Of a stretch of DNA of 63,300 nucleotides, positions 29,006 through 41,908 are shown one piece after another (position 1 is the stretch's first letter; every line of letters starts with the position of its first letter). The notes under the pieces were generated by a model. The model searched no databases. It saw only the letters and a list, made by a program, of their open reading frames with translations, and had not been told where the DNA came from. Both the position numbers and the translations under genes were made by a program. This DNA comes from SAR92 clade bacterium (GTDB lineage Bacteria; Pseudomonadota; Gammaproteobacteria; Pseudomonadales; Porticoccaceae). Location: positions 1-63,300 of the forward strand of contig JACNKP010000028.1 in NCBI GenBank assembly GCA_014381985.1, in the 5' to 3' direction.

Positions 29006-30367
29006 ATGTTTCAAAACAACAAAGACACTATTGTCGCTATTGCCACCGCCGTTGGTCGAGGTGGGGTGGGCGTCGTTCGTCTTTCTGGTTTAGATGTTTT
29101 ACCGTTCATTAATAGCCTGATAGGTAAACCTTTACTCCCTAGAAGAGCAACCTACAGTGTTTTTTCCGATGCGGAAGGAGAAGCTATTGATGAAGGGGTA
29201 GCGCTTTATTTCCCTGGGCCTTCTTCATTTACCGGCGAAAGCATACTCGAACTCCAAGGGCACGGCGGCATGGTGGTCCTCGATCGCTTAGTGCGGCGCT
29301 GTGTGGAGTTGGGGGCTAGGGTGGCTCGCCCCGGAGAATTTAGCGAACGTGCTTTTTTTAATGACAAGATGGATTTGGCTCAAGCGGAAGCTATCGCTGA
29401 TTTAATTGATGCCTCTTCTGTCGAGGCCGCTAGGTCAGCAGTCCGGTCAATGCAGGGTGAATTTTCGCAGTTAATAAATGAGTTAGTAGAGACAATGATT
29501 CAAGTGCGAATATTTGTCGAAGCGGCCATCGATTTCCCTGAAGAGGAGATAGACTTTCTCCAAGATAAGATGCTGGCGGCAGACCTCGACCAGCTTTGTA
29601 ATGATTTAACAGAGGTCTTAGCGCAGGCGCAGCAGGGCGCAATACTGAGAGATGGGCTGACAGTGGTGTTAGCAGGTAAACCCAATGCGGGCAAGTCCAG
29701 CCTGTTAAATGCGCTGGCCGGAATAGATGCGGCTATAGTGACTGCGGTGCCGGGCACCACAAGAGACGTTTTGAGAGAGCGGATCACCTTAGGTGGATTA
29801 CCGCTTAATATTATTGACACCGCCGGCCTTCGCGATAGTGATAATGAGATAGAGCAGGAGGGGGTGCGCCGAGCCTGGAAGGAAATAGCTAATGCTGATC
29901 AAGTGCTATTTGTTGCTGATGCCACAGATACAAGTAACCCTAAGTTGGAGGAGCTATGGCCGGAGTATTTTCAGCGAAACCTAGGCTCTACTCAGTCTGT
30001 TACCTTACTGCTAAATAAAATTGATTTATCTGGCCATCAACCCGGCGAGATCGACGAGGCAACGCTCGCTATTTCAGTAAAAGATAAGAGCGGATTTGAT
30101 GCCCTCGCGTCACATCTGCAAACAAAGGCGGGCTACCTAGGCCATGGGGAAGGGTTGTTCTCTGCCCGGCGGCGCCATTTGATCGCTCTTACAAATGCTC
30201 TAACCTTTGTCCAAAATGGTATAGACCAACTCAAAGGTGCCGGCGCCGGCGAATTGCTGGCGGAAGACTTGCGTCAGGCCCAAAATGAATTGTCAGAAAT
30301 TACCGGGCAATTCACGTCAGATGACCTTCTTGGCCGAATTTTTTCTTCTTTTTGCATAGGAAAGTGA
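29006..30367 (+). CDS. mnmE: tRNA modification GTPase MnmE (TrmE)
   Basis: A 453-residue GTPase that acts with MnmG. The N-terminal folate-binding domain is followed by a central helical region. An inserted G domain carries G1 GKPNAGKSS, the PGTTRD switch, and DTAGLRD; NKID serves as G4. It ends in the conserved C-terminal C-I-G-K tetrapeptide. It lies just before the dnaA-side origin region. Confidence 0.98.
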   Translation: MFQNNKDTIVAIATAVGRGGVGVVRLSGLDVLPFINSLIGKPLLPRRATYSVFSDAEGEAIDEGVALYFPGPSSFTGESILELQGHGGMVVLDRLVRRCVELGARVARPGEFSERAFFNDKMDLAQAEAIADLIDASSVEAARSAVRSMQGEFSQLINELVETMIQVRIFVEAAIDFPEEEIDFLQDKMLAADLDQLCNDLTEVLAQAQQGAILRDGLTVVLAGKPNAGKSSLLNALAGIDAAIVTAVPGTTRDVLRERITLGGLPLNIIDTAGLRDSDNEIEQEGVRRAWKEIANADQVLFVADATDTSNPKLEELWPEYFQRNLGSTQSVTLLLNKIDLSGHQPGEIDEATLAISVKDKSGFDALASHLQTKAGYLGHGEGLFSARRRHLIALTNALTFVQNGIDQLKGAGAGELLAEDLRQAQNELSEITGQFTSDDLLGRIFSSFCIGK

Positions 30368-30462
30368 CCGGCACTCCACTTTAGGTCACGATAGTTTTCT
30401 TGCAATGTCGGGTTTCTCCATGAATGGGTGGGAATAGAAGATAAACACTGTTTCTTAACTGT

Positions 30463-30482
30463 ATATCCACAGGTTATCCACA
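30463..30482 (+). promoter_or_regulatory. DnaA box pair
   Basis: ATATCCACA (30463-30471, one mismatch) and TTATCCACA (30474-30482, perfect) lie in tandem with 2 bases between them, in the same orientation. They fit DnaA binding and could also mediate dnaA autoregulation. Confidence 0.85.
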
Positions 30483-30608
30483 AATATTGATCAAAAAATA
30501 ACCAATTTTAATTTTTTTATTGTTAGTAAAAAAAATATTGCATTTACTTAAGTTTTTGTTTTTTATGATTTTTTTTATTTTAAAAAAGTGGGAGGGGGTT
30601 TTTTTAGT

Positions 30609-30617
30609 TGTGGATAA
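30609..30617 (-). promoter_or_regulatory. DnaA box, perfect, inverted
   Basis: TGTGGATAA is the exact reverse complement of the consensus TTATCCACA. It sits about 127 bases from the tandem pair, across the AT-rich stretch. Confidence 0.85.
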
Positions 30618-30803
30618 TCGTCGTTTTGTTATATACACTCGAGTTAAAACAAAAATAAATTTTAATTTTTAAAGATCGACGGTCTTTTAACTTTGGTTGG
30701 GATAAATTGACACCTAAATTACTCAAAAGAGCTGCTGTTTTTTTTGTCGGGGTAACCTATAAAAACGGTCTTTCCGTTGCCTGTGTCACTAGGGGTTTCA
30801 GTC

Positions 30804-32219
30804 ATGGAATCTAATGTCGACACTATGGTTTGGGCCGAATGCCAGACCATGCTCCGTAGCGAATTGCCAGAACAGCAATACAACACCTGGATACGTCCTC
30901 TCACCATTCAGTCTGCAGAGGGAGCGTTTGATGTACATTTATTAGCGCCGAATCGATTTATTGAGGATTGGGTTAAAAATAAATTTCTATCTAGGATTGA
31001 GGAGTTGTTAGCTCAGCTGGGCGGCAAATCGGTTAAAGTTGATATAAAGGTTAGTAGATTAGATTTGGAGGGTTTTCGCGCGGGCGCAGTGCCGGACCGA
31101 GTGGCGATTCCTGTGACTGCGACAGCCCCAGTAGAGCCTTATCGTAATAATATTGTAGCCGCGCCTGCGATCATTAAGTCTGCTGCTGAGAGTAGCTTAA
31201 AGACCAATCTCAATCCAAATTTCACCTTTGACAGCTTTGTTGAGGGGAAATCAAATCAGTTAGCATTTGCAGCGGCACGCCAGGTTGCTGAGAACCCAGG
31301 CGGCTCCTATAATCCACTGTTCATTTATGGTGGGGTTGGGCTTGGTAAAACGCATTTAATGCATGCGGTAGGCCATGCCATGAGGGCAAAAAACCCAGAG
31401 GCGAAGATTGTCTATTTGCATTCTGAAAGATTTGTTGCGGACATGGTCAAGGCACTACAGCTAAAGGCTATCGATGAGTTTAAGCAGTTCTACCGCTCGG
31501 TAGATGCCTTGTTAATTGATGATATTCAGTTTTTTTCTGGTAAAGAGCGCTCTCAAGAGGAGTTTTTCCATACGTATAATGCTTTATTGGAGGGGGGCCA
31601 GCAGATGATTTTGACCTGTGACCGATACCCCAAAGAGATAGATGGCGTCGAGGAGCGCTTGAAGTCTAGGTTTGGCTGGGGGCTAACGGTTGCTGTCGAG
31701 CCGCCAGAGCTTGAAACCCGCGCTGCTATTTTGATTAACAAGGCGGAACAGACGGGTATGGCCTTGTCTAAGGATGCTGCGTTCTTTATAGCTCAGAGAA
31801 TTCGGTCGAATGTGAGAGAGTTGGAGGGCGCCTTAAAGCGAGTGATGGCGCATGCGCAGTTTACTGGCCGAGTCATAGATATTGATTTAATTCGTGAATC
31901 CTTGAAAGACTTATTGGCACTTCAGGATAAGCTAGTTACCATAGATAATATCCAAAGGGTGGTTGCGGATTACTACAAGCTTAAAATGTCCGACATGCTT
32001 TCAAAGAGGCGCAGTCGTTCGGTGGCGCGGCCTAGGCAGGTTGCTATGTCGATTGCGAAAGAATTGACGAGTCATAGCTTGCCCGAAATTGGCGAGTCAT
32101 TTGGCGGCAGAGACCACACAACGGTATTGCATGCTTGTCGCAAGGTTAAAGAGCTGGAGGGCGTGGACAGAGAGGTGCAGCGAGACCTTAAGAATCTTTA
32201 CAGAGCCTTATCTACTTAA
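30804..32219 (+). CDS. dnaA: Chromosomal replication initiator protein DnaA
   Basis: An AAA+ ATPase that binds oriC and melts the duplex. The start is the ATG at 30804 (471 residues), with AGGGG about 9 bases upstream; an in-frame TTG at 30777 is less likely. Domain I begins [25 protein letters not shown]. The Walker A motif is [13 protein letters not shown], Walker B is ALLIDDIQF, and the domain IV helix-turn-helix has the [15 protein letters not shown] signature. dnaN follows after 44 bases. Confidence 0.98.
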   Translation: MESNVDTMVWAECQTMLRSELPEQQYNTWIRPLTIQSAEGAFDVHLLAPNRFIEDWVKNKFLSRIEELLAQLGGKSVKVDIKVSRLDLEGFRAGAVPDRVAIPVTATAPVEPYRNNIVAAPAIIKSAAESSLKTNLNPNFTFDSFVEGKSNQLAFAAARQVAENPGGSYNPLFIYGGVGLGKTHLMHAVGHAMRAKNPEAKIVYLHSERFVADMVKALQLKAIDEFKQFYRSVDALLIDDIQFFSGKERSQEEFFHTYNALLEGGQQMILTCDRYPKEIDGVEERLKSRFGWGLTVAVEPPELETRAAILINKAEQTGMALSKDAAFFIAQRIRSNVRELEGALKRVMAHAQFTGRVIDIDLIRESLKDLLALQDKLVTIDNIQRVVADYYKLKMSDMLSKRRSRSVARPRQVAMSIAKELTSHSLPEIGESFGGRDHTTVLHACRKVKELEGVDREVQRDLKNLYRALST

Positions 32220-32263
32220 ACCTTAGCAAAGAACATAAATAAAGTTGGAGATAATACAATATT

Positions 32264-33361
32264 ATGAAATTTAGCTTATCACGTGAAGCTTTTCTTAAGC
32301 CTTTGCAGTTTGTAGTGGGTGTTGTCGAGCGACGACAGACATTGCCGATCTTATCTAACGTGCTGTTAAGTTTAGAAAATGGCCGGTTATCAATGACGGG
32401 CACTGACCTTGAGGTCGAAATCGTCGGCTTTAGCGATAGCGGTCCCGAGGGCGAGGATGGCGAGGTAACAGTATCTGCTCGTAAGTTGGTTGATATTTGC
32501 CGGTCACTACCAGATGGAGCGCAAATTAACTTTTCCAGTGGCGAAGGCAAGGCGACGCTTAAAAGCGGAAGAAGCAAATTCACCCTAGCCACTTTGCCGG
32601 CCAATGAGTTTCCGTCAGTTGATGAAGGGGAAAAGACAATAGAGTTTGTGGTGAAGGGCTCTGTTCTTAAGGGCTTAATCGAAGCGACCTCGTTTGCTAT
32701 GGCTCAACAAGATGTCCGGTATTATCTAAATGGCATGCTCTGGGAGCTAACCAATAACAATCTTAGAGCCGTGGCTACAGATGGCCACCGCATGGCGCTT
32801 TGCGATGGCGCTTGCGACGTCTCGGTTGAAGAGACAATCTCGGCTATTCTGCCGCGCAAAGGAATTATAGAGCTATCTCGGCTGTTGGGTGAACACGAAG
32901 TTAGTGTGGCTATGGGATCAAACCATATTCGGGTTACCGGCGAGGACTATTGCTTCACGTCTAAGCTAGTCGATGGTGCCTACCCAGACTATGATCGCGT
33001 GCTACCTAAGGGCGGAGATAAAGAGGTCGTCGGCGATAGGGCTGAGCTTAAGCAAGCGTTCGGACGCGCGGCTATCCTGTCGAATGAGAAGTATCGTGGG
33101 GTGCGCATCTTGCTGTCGGGTGGCTCGATTAAGATGGTTGCCAATAACCCTGAGCAGGAAGAAGCGGAAGAAGAGGTTTCCGTGAATTACTCCGGAGAAG
33201 ATCTTGAGATTGGGTTTAATGTTAGCTATCTACTTGATGTGCTTAACGTTATTTCAAGTCCTGAGGTGCGCATTACACTGTCTAACTCCAATAGTAGCGC
33301 TCTTGTTAGTGGCGCAGCAGACAGTGGCGCTGTTTATGTCGTTATGCCAATGCGCCTCTAG
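32264..33361 (+). CDS. dnaN: DNA polymerase III beta sliding clamp
   Basis: A 365-residue ring-forming clamp with three similar domains; it begins MKFSLSREAFLKPLQFVVGVVERRQTLPILSNVLL and ends VVMPMRL, the C-terminal residues of the peptide-binding pocket. A GGAG ribosome binding site is upstream of the ATG. It lies between dnaA and recF. Confidence 0.98.
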   Translation: MKFSLSREAFLKPLQFVVGVVERRQTLPILSNVLLSLENGRLSMTGTDLEVEIVGFSDSGPEGEDGEVTVSARKLVDICRSLPDGAQINFSSGEGKATLKSGRSKFTLATLPANEFPSVDEGEKTIEFVVKGSVLKGLIEATSFAMAQQDVRYYLNGMLWELTNNNLRAVATDGHRMALCDGACDVSVEETISAILPRKGIIELSRLLGEHEVSVAMGSNHIRVTGEDYCFTSKLVDGAYPDYDRVLPKGGDKEVVGDRAELKQAFGRAAILSNEKYRGVRILLSGGSIKMVANNPEQEEAEEEVSVNYSGEDLEIGFNVSYLLDVLNVISSPEVRITLSNSNSSALVSGAADSGAVYVVMPMRL

Positions 33362-33400
33362 TTGAGGGGCCTTTGGCCGTATGGTCAAAAATGAGCGCTC

Positions 33401-34504
33401 ATGTACCTTTCAAGCATAGACATACTTCAAGTACGAAATCTCACAAGCCTCCAACTGGAGTGCCATCCAGCTATTAACGTTATTTATGGCGCCAACGGTA
33501 GTGGCAAGACTAGCATTCTAGAGGCTATTTATCTTTTGGGCCGCGGCAGGTCTTTCAAGCATCGTGATTTACGGTTGGTGGTAAATCATGAGTCTGACGA
33601 ATTGGTTGTCTCGGCTAAGGTGGAGCGCCAGAAGCCCAAAGGTAGTCACCGACTAGGAATAAGGCGTACGGCTAAGGGGCTTTTTGAGGCTCGTCTCGAT
33701 GGGAGGGCTCTGCAGTCGGCAGCTCAGCTTGTTGAGGAGCTTCCTTTGCAGTTAATAGATGCGCACAGTTTTAACTTGTTAGAAGGCGGCGCCCTTCAAA
33801 GACGGCAATTTTTAGATTGGGGAGTGTTCCACGTGGAACATTCGTACACTGATCTGTGGCGGCGTTTTCAAAAAGCATTAAAACAGCGAAATCAACTACT
33901 TCGTCATGGTAGAATAGACGAAGATTCGTTGCGTGCCTGGACAACTGAGCTTATACCGCTGAGTGAGGAGATTACGCGTCATCGCAGAGCCTATCTCGAG
34001 GGGTTGGTGGAGCATGTTGAGGCTGTTTCGAAAGAGCTTGATGGTCTAGGAGATCTAAGTTTTGATTATTATCAGGGATGGGCTGATGAGGCATCTCTTG
34101 CAGATGTGATGGTGGCCGATCAGGCGAGGGACTTGGCCGTGGGAACTACGAGCCACGGAGCCCACAAGGCTGATATGAAGATTAGGGTAGATGGGGTGTT
34201 GGCGTCAGAATGCCTGTCCCGAGGCCAGATCAAGCTGCTTGTTTATGCGTTAAAATTAGCGCAGGCTACCTTTTATAGGGATAAGACCGGCGAATCGTGC
34301 TTGTTTTTGTTGGACGATTTGCCTGCAGAGCTGGATTACCTCCATCGCCAGCAAATTGTTGGTTTTTTGAGAGGGTTAGATTACCAGGTATTTATGACCG
34401 GCGTTGATAAAAGAGATTTTCAGGTGTTGGTGGAAGGGATGGCGCATCATATGTTCCATGTGGAACATGGGGTTGCTACAAAAAGCGAGATAACGGGAAA
34501 CTAA
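33401..34504 (+). CDS. recF: DNA replication and repair protein RecF
   Basis: An SMC-like ATPase that loads RecA at gaps. It has 367 residues. Walker A is GANGSGKTSILEA at about 30-42, the signature region LSRGQIKLLVYALKLAQ lies near residue 270, and Walker B is LFLLDDLPAELD. Its coding region hosts two parS-like palindromes (33825-33840 and 34452-34467), so it doubles as the centromere-like locus. Confidence 0.97.
   Translation: MYLSSIDILQVRNLTSLQLECHPAINVIYGANGSGKTSILEAIYLLGRGRSFKHRDLRLVVNHESDELVVSAKVERQKPKGSHRLGIRRTAKGLFEARLDGRALQSAAQLVEELPLQLIDAHSFNLLEGGALQRRQFLDWGVFHVEHSYTDLWRRFQKALKQRNQLLRHGRIDEDSLRAWTTELIPLSEEITRHRRAYLEGLVEHVEAVSKELDGLGDLSFDYYQGWADEASLADVMVADQARDLAVGTTSHGAHKADMKIRVDGVLASECLSRGQIKLLVYALKLAQATFYRDKTGESCLFLLDDLPAELDYLHRQQIVGFLRGLDYQVFMTGVDKRDFQVLVEGMAHHMFHVEHGVATKSEITGN
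33825..33840. promoter_or_regulatory. parS: parS site, perfect palindrome
   Basis: TGTTCCACGTGGAACA is a perfect 16-base palindrome and agrees with the parS sequence used by Pseudomonas-type chromosomal ParB. It lies inside recF, about 3 kb from the proposed oriC. The ParAB proteins encoded at 21669-23361 are the expected partners. Confidence 0.9.
34452..34467. promoter_or_regulatory. parS: parS-like site with one changed base
   Basis: TGTTCCATGTGGAACA differs from the site at 33825-33840 only at the central C, which is T here. It lies near the 3' end of recF, 627 bases from the first site. Single changes at the centre are tolerated in some genomes but may weaken ParB binding. Confidence 0.75.
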
Positions 34505-36925
<2,421 letters not shown>

Positions 36926-36945
36926 GGGCGCTTAGGCGCCAGATG

Positions 36946-37680
36946 CTACTTAAGTGACCTGTCAATCCAGCAGCGCGCGGTGTCCGTCAATTCTCGGGCG
37001 CTATTATTAGACGTATCAATTGTCGGTCCGATGTTTAAGCAAACGGTGCCAGGATATTTGAGGAACTCATTAAGAGCCCAGTGTTCGCCGGCATTGTGGG
37101 ACACGGGCAAAATAGGGACCCCAGCTCGCGCGGCGAGAGCCGCGCCTCCCGTTTTAAACTTCCCTAATGCCCCTGGCGGCATTCGAGTACCCTCTGGATA
37201 AATAACAACTTTGAGCCCTTCTTCTAGCCTGAGCGCGCCCTGTTTAAAGATGTGGCGAATGGCAGAAGCGGGGTTGGATCTTTTGATAGCAATGGGATGC
37301 AAAAGCGCCAAAGACCAGCCGAAAAAGGGAATCCAAAGCAGCTCGCGCTTCAATACAAAGCTCGCTGGTTGTAGTAACCATTGCAGGTAATATGATTCCC
37401 AGGAGCTTTGATGGTTACATAAAATAACACAGGCTCCTGGAGGGATGTTTTCACGGCCGGTGATCTTAACCTTAATGTTACAGGTTATGCGGAGCCAAAA
37501 TAACGACAAAAAATTTCCAGTCGCTGCCACTGCGTGCAGCTGCTTAGCGGGAAGGAAGCAGGCTGCGCAGCACGCCAAGCCAAAGATCAAAACGACGGCA
37601 ATAAACCCTATATAGAACACGCATGCACGCAGAGAAAGAAACATCCCTGGGACGGCGCACAGGGTCTCGCGCTTACCCAT
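36946..37680 (-). CDS. 1-acyl-sn-glycerol-3-phosphate acyltransferase (PlsC-like)
   Basis: A 244-residue phospholipid-synthesis acyltransferase. An N-terminal membrane helix (about 15-42) anchors it. The catalytic H-Q-S-S-W-E (NHQSSWESYY) motif and the substrate-binding PEGTRMP motif are present. It overlaps the glyS stop codon by 1 base (TAATG), so translation is coupled to glyS. The same gene order, gyrB to acyltransferase to glyS, occurs in Pseudomonas. It converges on gyrB from the opposite strand. Confidence 0.93.
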   Translation of the reverse strand: MGKRETLCAVPGMFLSLRACVFYIGFIAVVLIFGLACCAACFLPAKQLHAVAATGNFLSLFWLRITCNIKVKITGRENIPPGACVILCNHQSSWESYYLQWLLQPASFVLKRELLWIPFFGWSLALLHPIAIKRSNPASAIRHIFKQGALRLEEGLKVVIYPEGTRMPPGALGKFKTGGAALAARAGVPILPVSHNAGEHWALNEFLKYPGTVCLNIGPTIDTSNNSARELTDTARCWIDRSLK

Positions 37681-39764
37681 TATTTACCGGTGACTAGCTG
37701 TGAAATGTCAGCGACGTTAAGAAATAAATCTCGCAGTCTCTTGAGCAGGCTTAGCCGATTTTCACGCAAGACCGAGTCTTCTGACATTACCATAACCTCA
37801 TCAAAAAAGTGATCGACAGGCGCCCGCAGAGAAGAAAGCTCCTGTAGTAACGTATTGTAATCTCGGCACGCCAATAGAGGGTTGCAGCTATCTTCAAGCG
37901 CAATGATCTTCTGTGCTAGGCTTTTCTCTGCCGACTCAACGAGTAGAGCTTGGGTCAGAGGCTCCGGCATGCGTGTGCCGAGTTGCTTTGCTAAAATATT
38001 AGACACTCTTTTGTTGGCTGATGAGAGGGCATCAGCCTCCGGCAGTAGACAGAATTGAGCGACGGCTTTTATTCGAGCGTCAATGTCCAGTGGGTTAGTA
38101 AACCCAAGAATGGAAACGGACAAAAAAACCTCGGCGCTGACACCTTCATCACGATACCAGGATCTAAAGCGCTCTAATACGTATGTAAGTACTTGCTTGC
38201 ACGTTTTGTCTAGACTAGATGCATCTAAGTCAAAGTTCGCTGCAGCAAGAGAGATCGCCTCTGGTAGATCAATGTTAATTTTTCTATCTAAAATAATACG
38301 TAAAATTCCGAGACTAGCCCGTCTTAGTGCAAAAGGGTCACGAGACCCAGAAGGTGGTTGCCCAATACTAAAGATACCAACCAGCGTGTCTAGTTTGTCA
38401 GCAAGCGACAAGGTCATCCCGACGTTGTTGGTCGGAATTTTGTCGCCAGAAAAGCGTGGTAGATACTGTTCCAGTAGAGCTTCCGCGACATCTGACTGTT
38501 CACCGTCATGAACAGCGTAATAACGCCCCATTACGCCTTGTAGATCGGCAAATTCACCCACCATGTCTGTTACTAAATCGGATTTACACAGTTCGCCCGC
38601 TCGGCGCGCTAACGCGCCATCTGCACCAGTAAAGGAGGCTAATTGTGAGCAAAGGCTCGATACGCGGACTGTTTTATCGAAAACAGAGCCTAGCTTATCC
38701 TGAAAAACTACCTTTTTTAAGGTTTCTCTGCGTTGCTCAAGCGATACAAGCCGATCGTTCCGGTAAAAGAATGCCGCGTCGGCCAATCGGGGACGAATGA
38801 CGCGCTCATTTCCAGCGATTACTTGCGATGGATCGCTGCTTTCGATATTGGCCACAGTGATAAACGCAGGTAATAACTGATCATTGTCATCAATCAGGTG
38901 GAAATACTTTTGATGCTCTTTCATCGAAGAGATAAGCGCTTCGGAAGGCACCTCCAAAAAATGTTCCTCAAAATGCCCCATCAAAGGCACGGGCCATTCG
39001 TTCAACGCACTCACTTCATCTAATAAGGCATCGTCAAGAACCGCCGACCCATTAATCGTTTTAGCTAAACTCGCGACACCCTTGCGAATCATGGCCCGCC
39101 GATCAGCAAAGCAAGCTATCACGAAATTATCCTTTAGCTGTTGCTCATAGCTAAGAGGTGTTTTGATCGTGATATCGCCTGAACCATGGAAGCGGTGACC
39201 CTGACTCACATTGCTTGACGTAATTCCCAAAATTGATTCTTCGCACGTTTTTCCGTCAAACAGCAAGACGGCCCATTGTACCGGGCGGACAAACAGCTCT
39301 TTACTGCTCCCCCAACTCATCCTCTTTGCGATGGGAAGCCCTAGCAAGGCCGTATTAATCAGATCCGAAAGAAGGGAGGCGGTTGCTTTCCCCTCTTCGG
39401 TTTTGCGAACACAAAGCTTTTCTTGTTTGCCGTCATGTTCGACATTGTTTGCGAGCTCAGGTAGAGCTAAATTATTTTTTGTGGCGAAAGCTTGTGCAGC
39501 CTTCGTCGGCGATCCACTGCCATCAAAAGCAACTTTAGTAGGCGGCCCCCAATTTACGACCTCATTGTCAGGAGCCTTTACATCCAAGTTTCGCACCAGA
39601 ACAGCAAGCCGGCGAGGCGCGGCAAAAGAGGAGACTTCATCAAACGCAAGGTTAGCGCTTTCAAACCCCTTTAAGAGACCAGAGGTTAGCGCTTCCGATA
39701 GCCTTAGCAGTGCCTTTGGCGGTAATTCTTCAGTGCCTAGTTCAAATAGGAAATCGCTACTCAT
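37680..39764 (-). CDS. glyS: Glycyl-tRNA synthetase beta subunit
   Basis: The 694-residue beta subunit of the alpha2-beta2 enzyme, responsible for tRNA recognition. It starts with the family pattern [18 protein letters not shown]. It has conserved GHRFHG and [17 protein letters not shown] segments. It overlaps glyQ by 4 bases. Confidence 0.97.
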   Translation of the reverse strand: MSSDFLFELGTEELPPKALLRLSEALTSGLLKGFESANLAFDEVSSFAAPRRLAVLVRNLDVKAPDNEVVNWGPPTKVAFDGSGSPTKAAQAFATKNNLALPELANNVEHDGKQEKLCVRKTEEGKATASLLSDLINTALLGLPIAKRMSWGSSKELFVRPVQWAVLLFDGKTCEESILGITSSNVSQGHRFHGSGDITIKTPLSYEQQLKDNFVIACFADRRAMIRKGVASLAKTINGSAVLDDALLDEVSALNEWPVPLMGHFEEHFLEVPSEALISSMKEHQKYFHLIDDNDQLLPAFITVANIESSDPSQVIAGNERVIRPRLADAAFFYRNDRLVSLEQRRETLKKVVFQDKLGSVFDKTVRVSSLCSQLASFTGADGALARRAGELCKSDLVTDMVGEFADLQGVMGRYYAVHDGEQSDVAEALLEQYLPRFSGDKIPTNNVGMTLSLADKLDTLVGIFSIGQPPSGSRDPFALRRASLGILRIILDRKINIDLPEAISLAAANFDLDASSLDKTCKQVLTYVLERFRSWYRDEGVSAEVFLSVSILGFTNPLDIDARIKAVAQFCLLPEADALSSANKRVSNILAKQLGTRMPEPLTQALLVESAEKSLAQKIIALEDSCNPLLACRDYNTLLQELSSLRAPVDHFFDEVMVMSEDSVLRENRLSLLKRLRDLFLNVADISQLVTGK

Positions 39765-40711
39765 TTTGACTCTCCTGCATGACGAGCTAGAACTTCGGCT
39801 GCAATTGAGGGATCGGCCAATGGAAAGCCTGCCGCTAGGCGAGACTCAAAGTAACCCTGTGCAACACCTCTTGCGAGGGTGCGAACGCGTAAAATAAAGC
39901 GCTGACGTTCTGTTACGGAAATGGCCTTGCGAGCATCAAGCAGGTTAAAGGTATGGGACGCCTTCATTACCATTTCATAAGCGGGCAGAGGCAGCCCCTT
40001 CTGAGTTAAACGCTGACAGTCTTTTTCATATTGATCAAAGCTCTCAAACAGAAACGCAACGTCCGCATACTCAAAGTTATAGGCCGACATCTCGATTTCA
40101 TTTTGCAAGAAAACATCTCCATAGCTAACGTCGCCCTGCGGGCCATGCGCCCAAACCAGATCATAAATACTATCAACCCCTTGCAGGTACATAGCAATAC
40201 GCTCTAGGCCATAGGTGATTTCGCCAGTAACTGGGTAGCACTCAAGACCACCAACCTGTTGGAAATAGGTAAACTGAGAAACCTCCATTCCATTTAGCCA
40301 GACCTCCCAACCTAGGCCCCAAGCTCCAAGCGTTGGCGATTCCCAGTTGTCTTCAACAAAGCGAACGTCATGGACTAAGGTATCTAACCCAAGCTCTCTC
40401 AAAGACCCCAGATAGAGCTCTTGAAAATCCTTAGGAGAAGGCTTCATTACCACTTGAAACTGGTAATAGTGCTGAAGGCGATTTGGATTTTCACCATAAC
40501 GGCCATCGGTAGGCCGCCGTGATGGCTGGACATAGGCGCTATTCCAGTTTTCGGGCCCAAGCGAGCGCAAAAATGTTGCTGGATGAAAGGTACCCGCACC
40601 AACTTCCATATCAAGGGGCTGCATAATCAAGCAGCCTTTTCCTGCCCAGTAATTTTGGAGTCTGGAAATCAAATCCTGAAAAGTATCAGGCGGCGCACTG
40701 AGTTTGGCCAC
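39761..40711 (-). CDS. glyQ: Glycyl-tRNA synthetase alpha subunit
   Basis: The catalytic subunit that activates glycine. I chose the GTG at 40711 (316 residues) because GGTGA lies 5 bases before it and the protein then starts close to the family N terminus ([18 protein letters not shown]). A TTG at 40741 and a GTG at 40720 are alternatives. Motifs [25 protein letters not shown] and [18 protein letters not shown] are conserved. Confidence 0.95.
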   Translation of the reverse strand: MAKLSAPPDTFQDLISRLQNYWAGKGCLIMQPLDMEVGAGTFHPATFLRSLGPENWNSAYVQPSRRPTDGRYGENPNRLQHYYQFQVVMKPSPKDFQELYLGSLRELGLDTLVHDVRFVEDNWESPTLGAWGLGWEVWLNGMEVSQFTYFQQVGGLECYPVTGEITYGLERIAMYLQGVDSIYDLVWAHGPQGDVSYGDVFLQNEIEMSAYNFEYADVAFLFESFDQYEKDCQRLTQKGLPLPAYEMVMKASHTFNLLDARKAISVTERQRFILRVRTLARGVAQGYFESRLAAGFPLADPSIAAEVLARHAGESK

Positions 40712-40990
40712 AACATTCACCCACGGTAATAAAATATTCAATTAAGCCGCAATTATAAAGCCGCACCACGATAAAGATAGGGGATAAGTACCGCAAAGGG
40801 TTTAATAAGGTGGCCTGCTTGATCCGGCAGTAGATATAATGCAGGTAACAATGGTTAAATATGTAAAGGTTATTGCCGTAATAGATGGATAAAAGAGTGC
40901 ACCCCAAATAACAGAAGCAGGCGTTATTCTCTGTTCTTGGTGTGTGTTGTGGTTACCACCACCCGTGAAAACAACCCAAGATAGGCAACA

Positions 40991-41866
40991 ATGAGAAATA
41001 AGTTAATTTTATGTGTTCTTAAGAGCATCTCCTGGCTTCCGCTTTCGGTGGCGCGAGTCGTGGGGAAAGTACTTGGTGCACTGATAGCCATTTTGAACCT
41101 TCAACCGTTTAGAACGGCCAAAATTAATTTAGCTCTTTGTTATCCCGAGATGTCAAAGCAAGATATTAAACGCCTTAGTGCTAAGCGTATGTCACATTTA
41201 GCGCAGGCCCTTTTTGAAACCCCCAAAGTTTGGCGAGCCGGCAACGCCGGAGTGGGGGACAAAATACTAGCCATTAAGGGGCTAGAGCTTTTCGAGACCT
41301 CATTGTTAGAGGGGTTGGGCACTATCTTAGTTATCCCTCATCAAGGCAACTGGGAGGTGCTTGGGCTGTGGGCTTCTCAACAGGCCGCAATGACGTCCTT
41401 GTATGATCCGCCAAGAATGGTGGAGTTAGAAACGTGGATAAAAACATCTCGCGAACAAGCTGGCGCAACCTTAGTTCCGACTAATTTACGTGGAGTCGCT
41501 GCCCTTATCAAAGCTCTACAAAGAGGCGAGATTACAGGTATCTTGCCAGACCAACAGCCACCGCCGAACAGTGGTGATTTTGCGCCCTTCTTAGGGATAC
41601 AAACGCAGACTATGACCCTTATTCATAAGCTACTGCAGCGATCGGGCAGCCGCGCGTTAATGTGTACTGCACTTCGCGTTCGGGGAGGCTGGGAGATACA
41701 CTTTCTGCCAGTTGCGAGACAAATTTATAGTGAGGACCAACAGACAAGCTTAGCCGCTCTTAATCAGGGGGTTGAGGCAATAATCGCGCTGGCTCCCGAG
41801 CAGTACCAATGGGAATATAAGCGGTTTAGGGCTCGGCCTGATGGCGAGCCTCCCGTTTACCCTTAG
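40991..41866 (+). CDS. Lipid A biosynthesis acyltransferase (LpxL/HtrB family)
   Basis: Adds a secondary acyl chain to the lipid A precursor at the inner membrane. It has 291 residues. A short N-terminal hydrophobic segment serves as anchor. The H-x4-E/D catalytic motif is HQGNWE, and D-Q-Q-P-P-P (ILPDQQPPPNSG) fits the second motif. It faces away from glyQ across a 279-base gap. In Pseudomonas the DNA glycosylase gene tag separates glyQ from lpxL; that gene is absent here. Confidence 0.9.
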   Translation: MRNKLILCVLKSISWLPLSVARVVGKVLGALIAILNLQPFRTAKINLALCYPEMSKQDIKRLSAKRMSHLAQALFETPKVWRAGNAGVGDKILAIKGLELFETSLLEGLGTILVIPHQGNWEVLGLWASQQAAMTSLYDPPRMVELETWIKTSREQAGATLVPTNLRGVAALIKALQRGEITGILPDQQPPPNSGDFAPFLGIQTQTMTLIHKLLQRSGSRALMCTALRVRGGWEIHFLPVARQIYSEDQQTSLAALNQGVEAIIALAPEQYQWEYKRFRARPDGEPPVYP

Positions 41867-41908
41867 AGTACAACTGCTGTTCTACCGACCCTTATTGAAG
41901 AGATAATT

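Larger units (their letters stand above)
30368..30803. other. oriC: Likely replication origin oriC
   Basis: An AT-rich gap of 436 bases before dnaA. It holds two perfect DnaA boxes, TTATCCACA at 30474-30482 and its reverse complement TGTGGATAA at 30609-30617. It also holds ATATCCACA at 30463-30471 with one mismatch. Between and beside them are long A/T runs suited to unwinding, and GATC sites occur near 30489 and 30672. Position next to dnaA-dnaN-recF-gyrB is the usual bacterial origin context. It also contains the dnaA promoter. The other AT-rich gap at 25928-26497 has only degenerate boxes. Confidence 0.78.
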
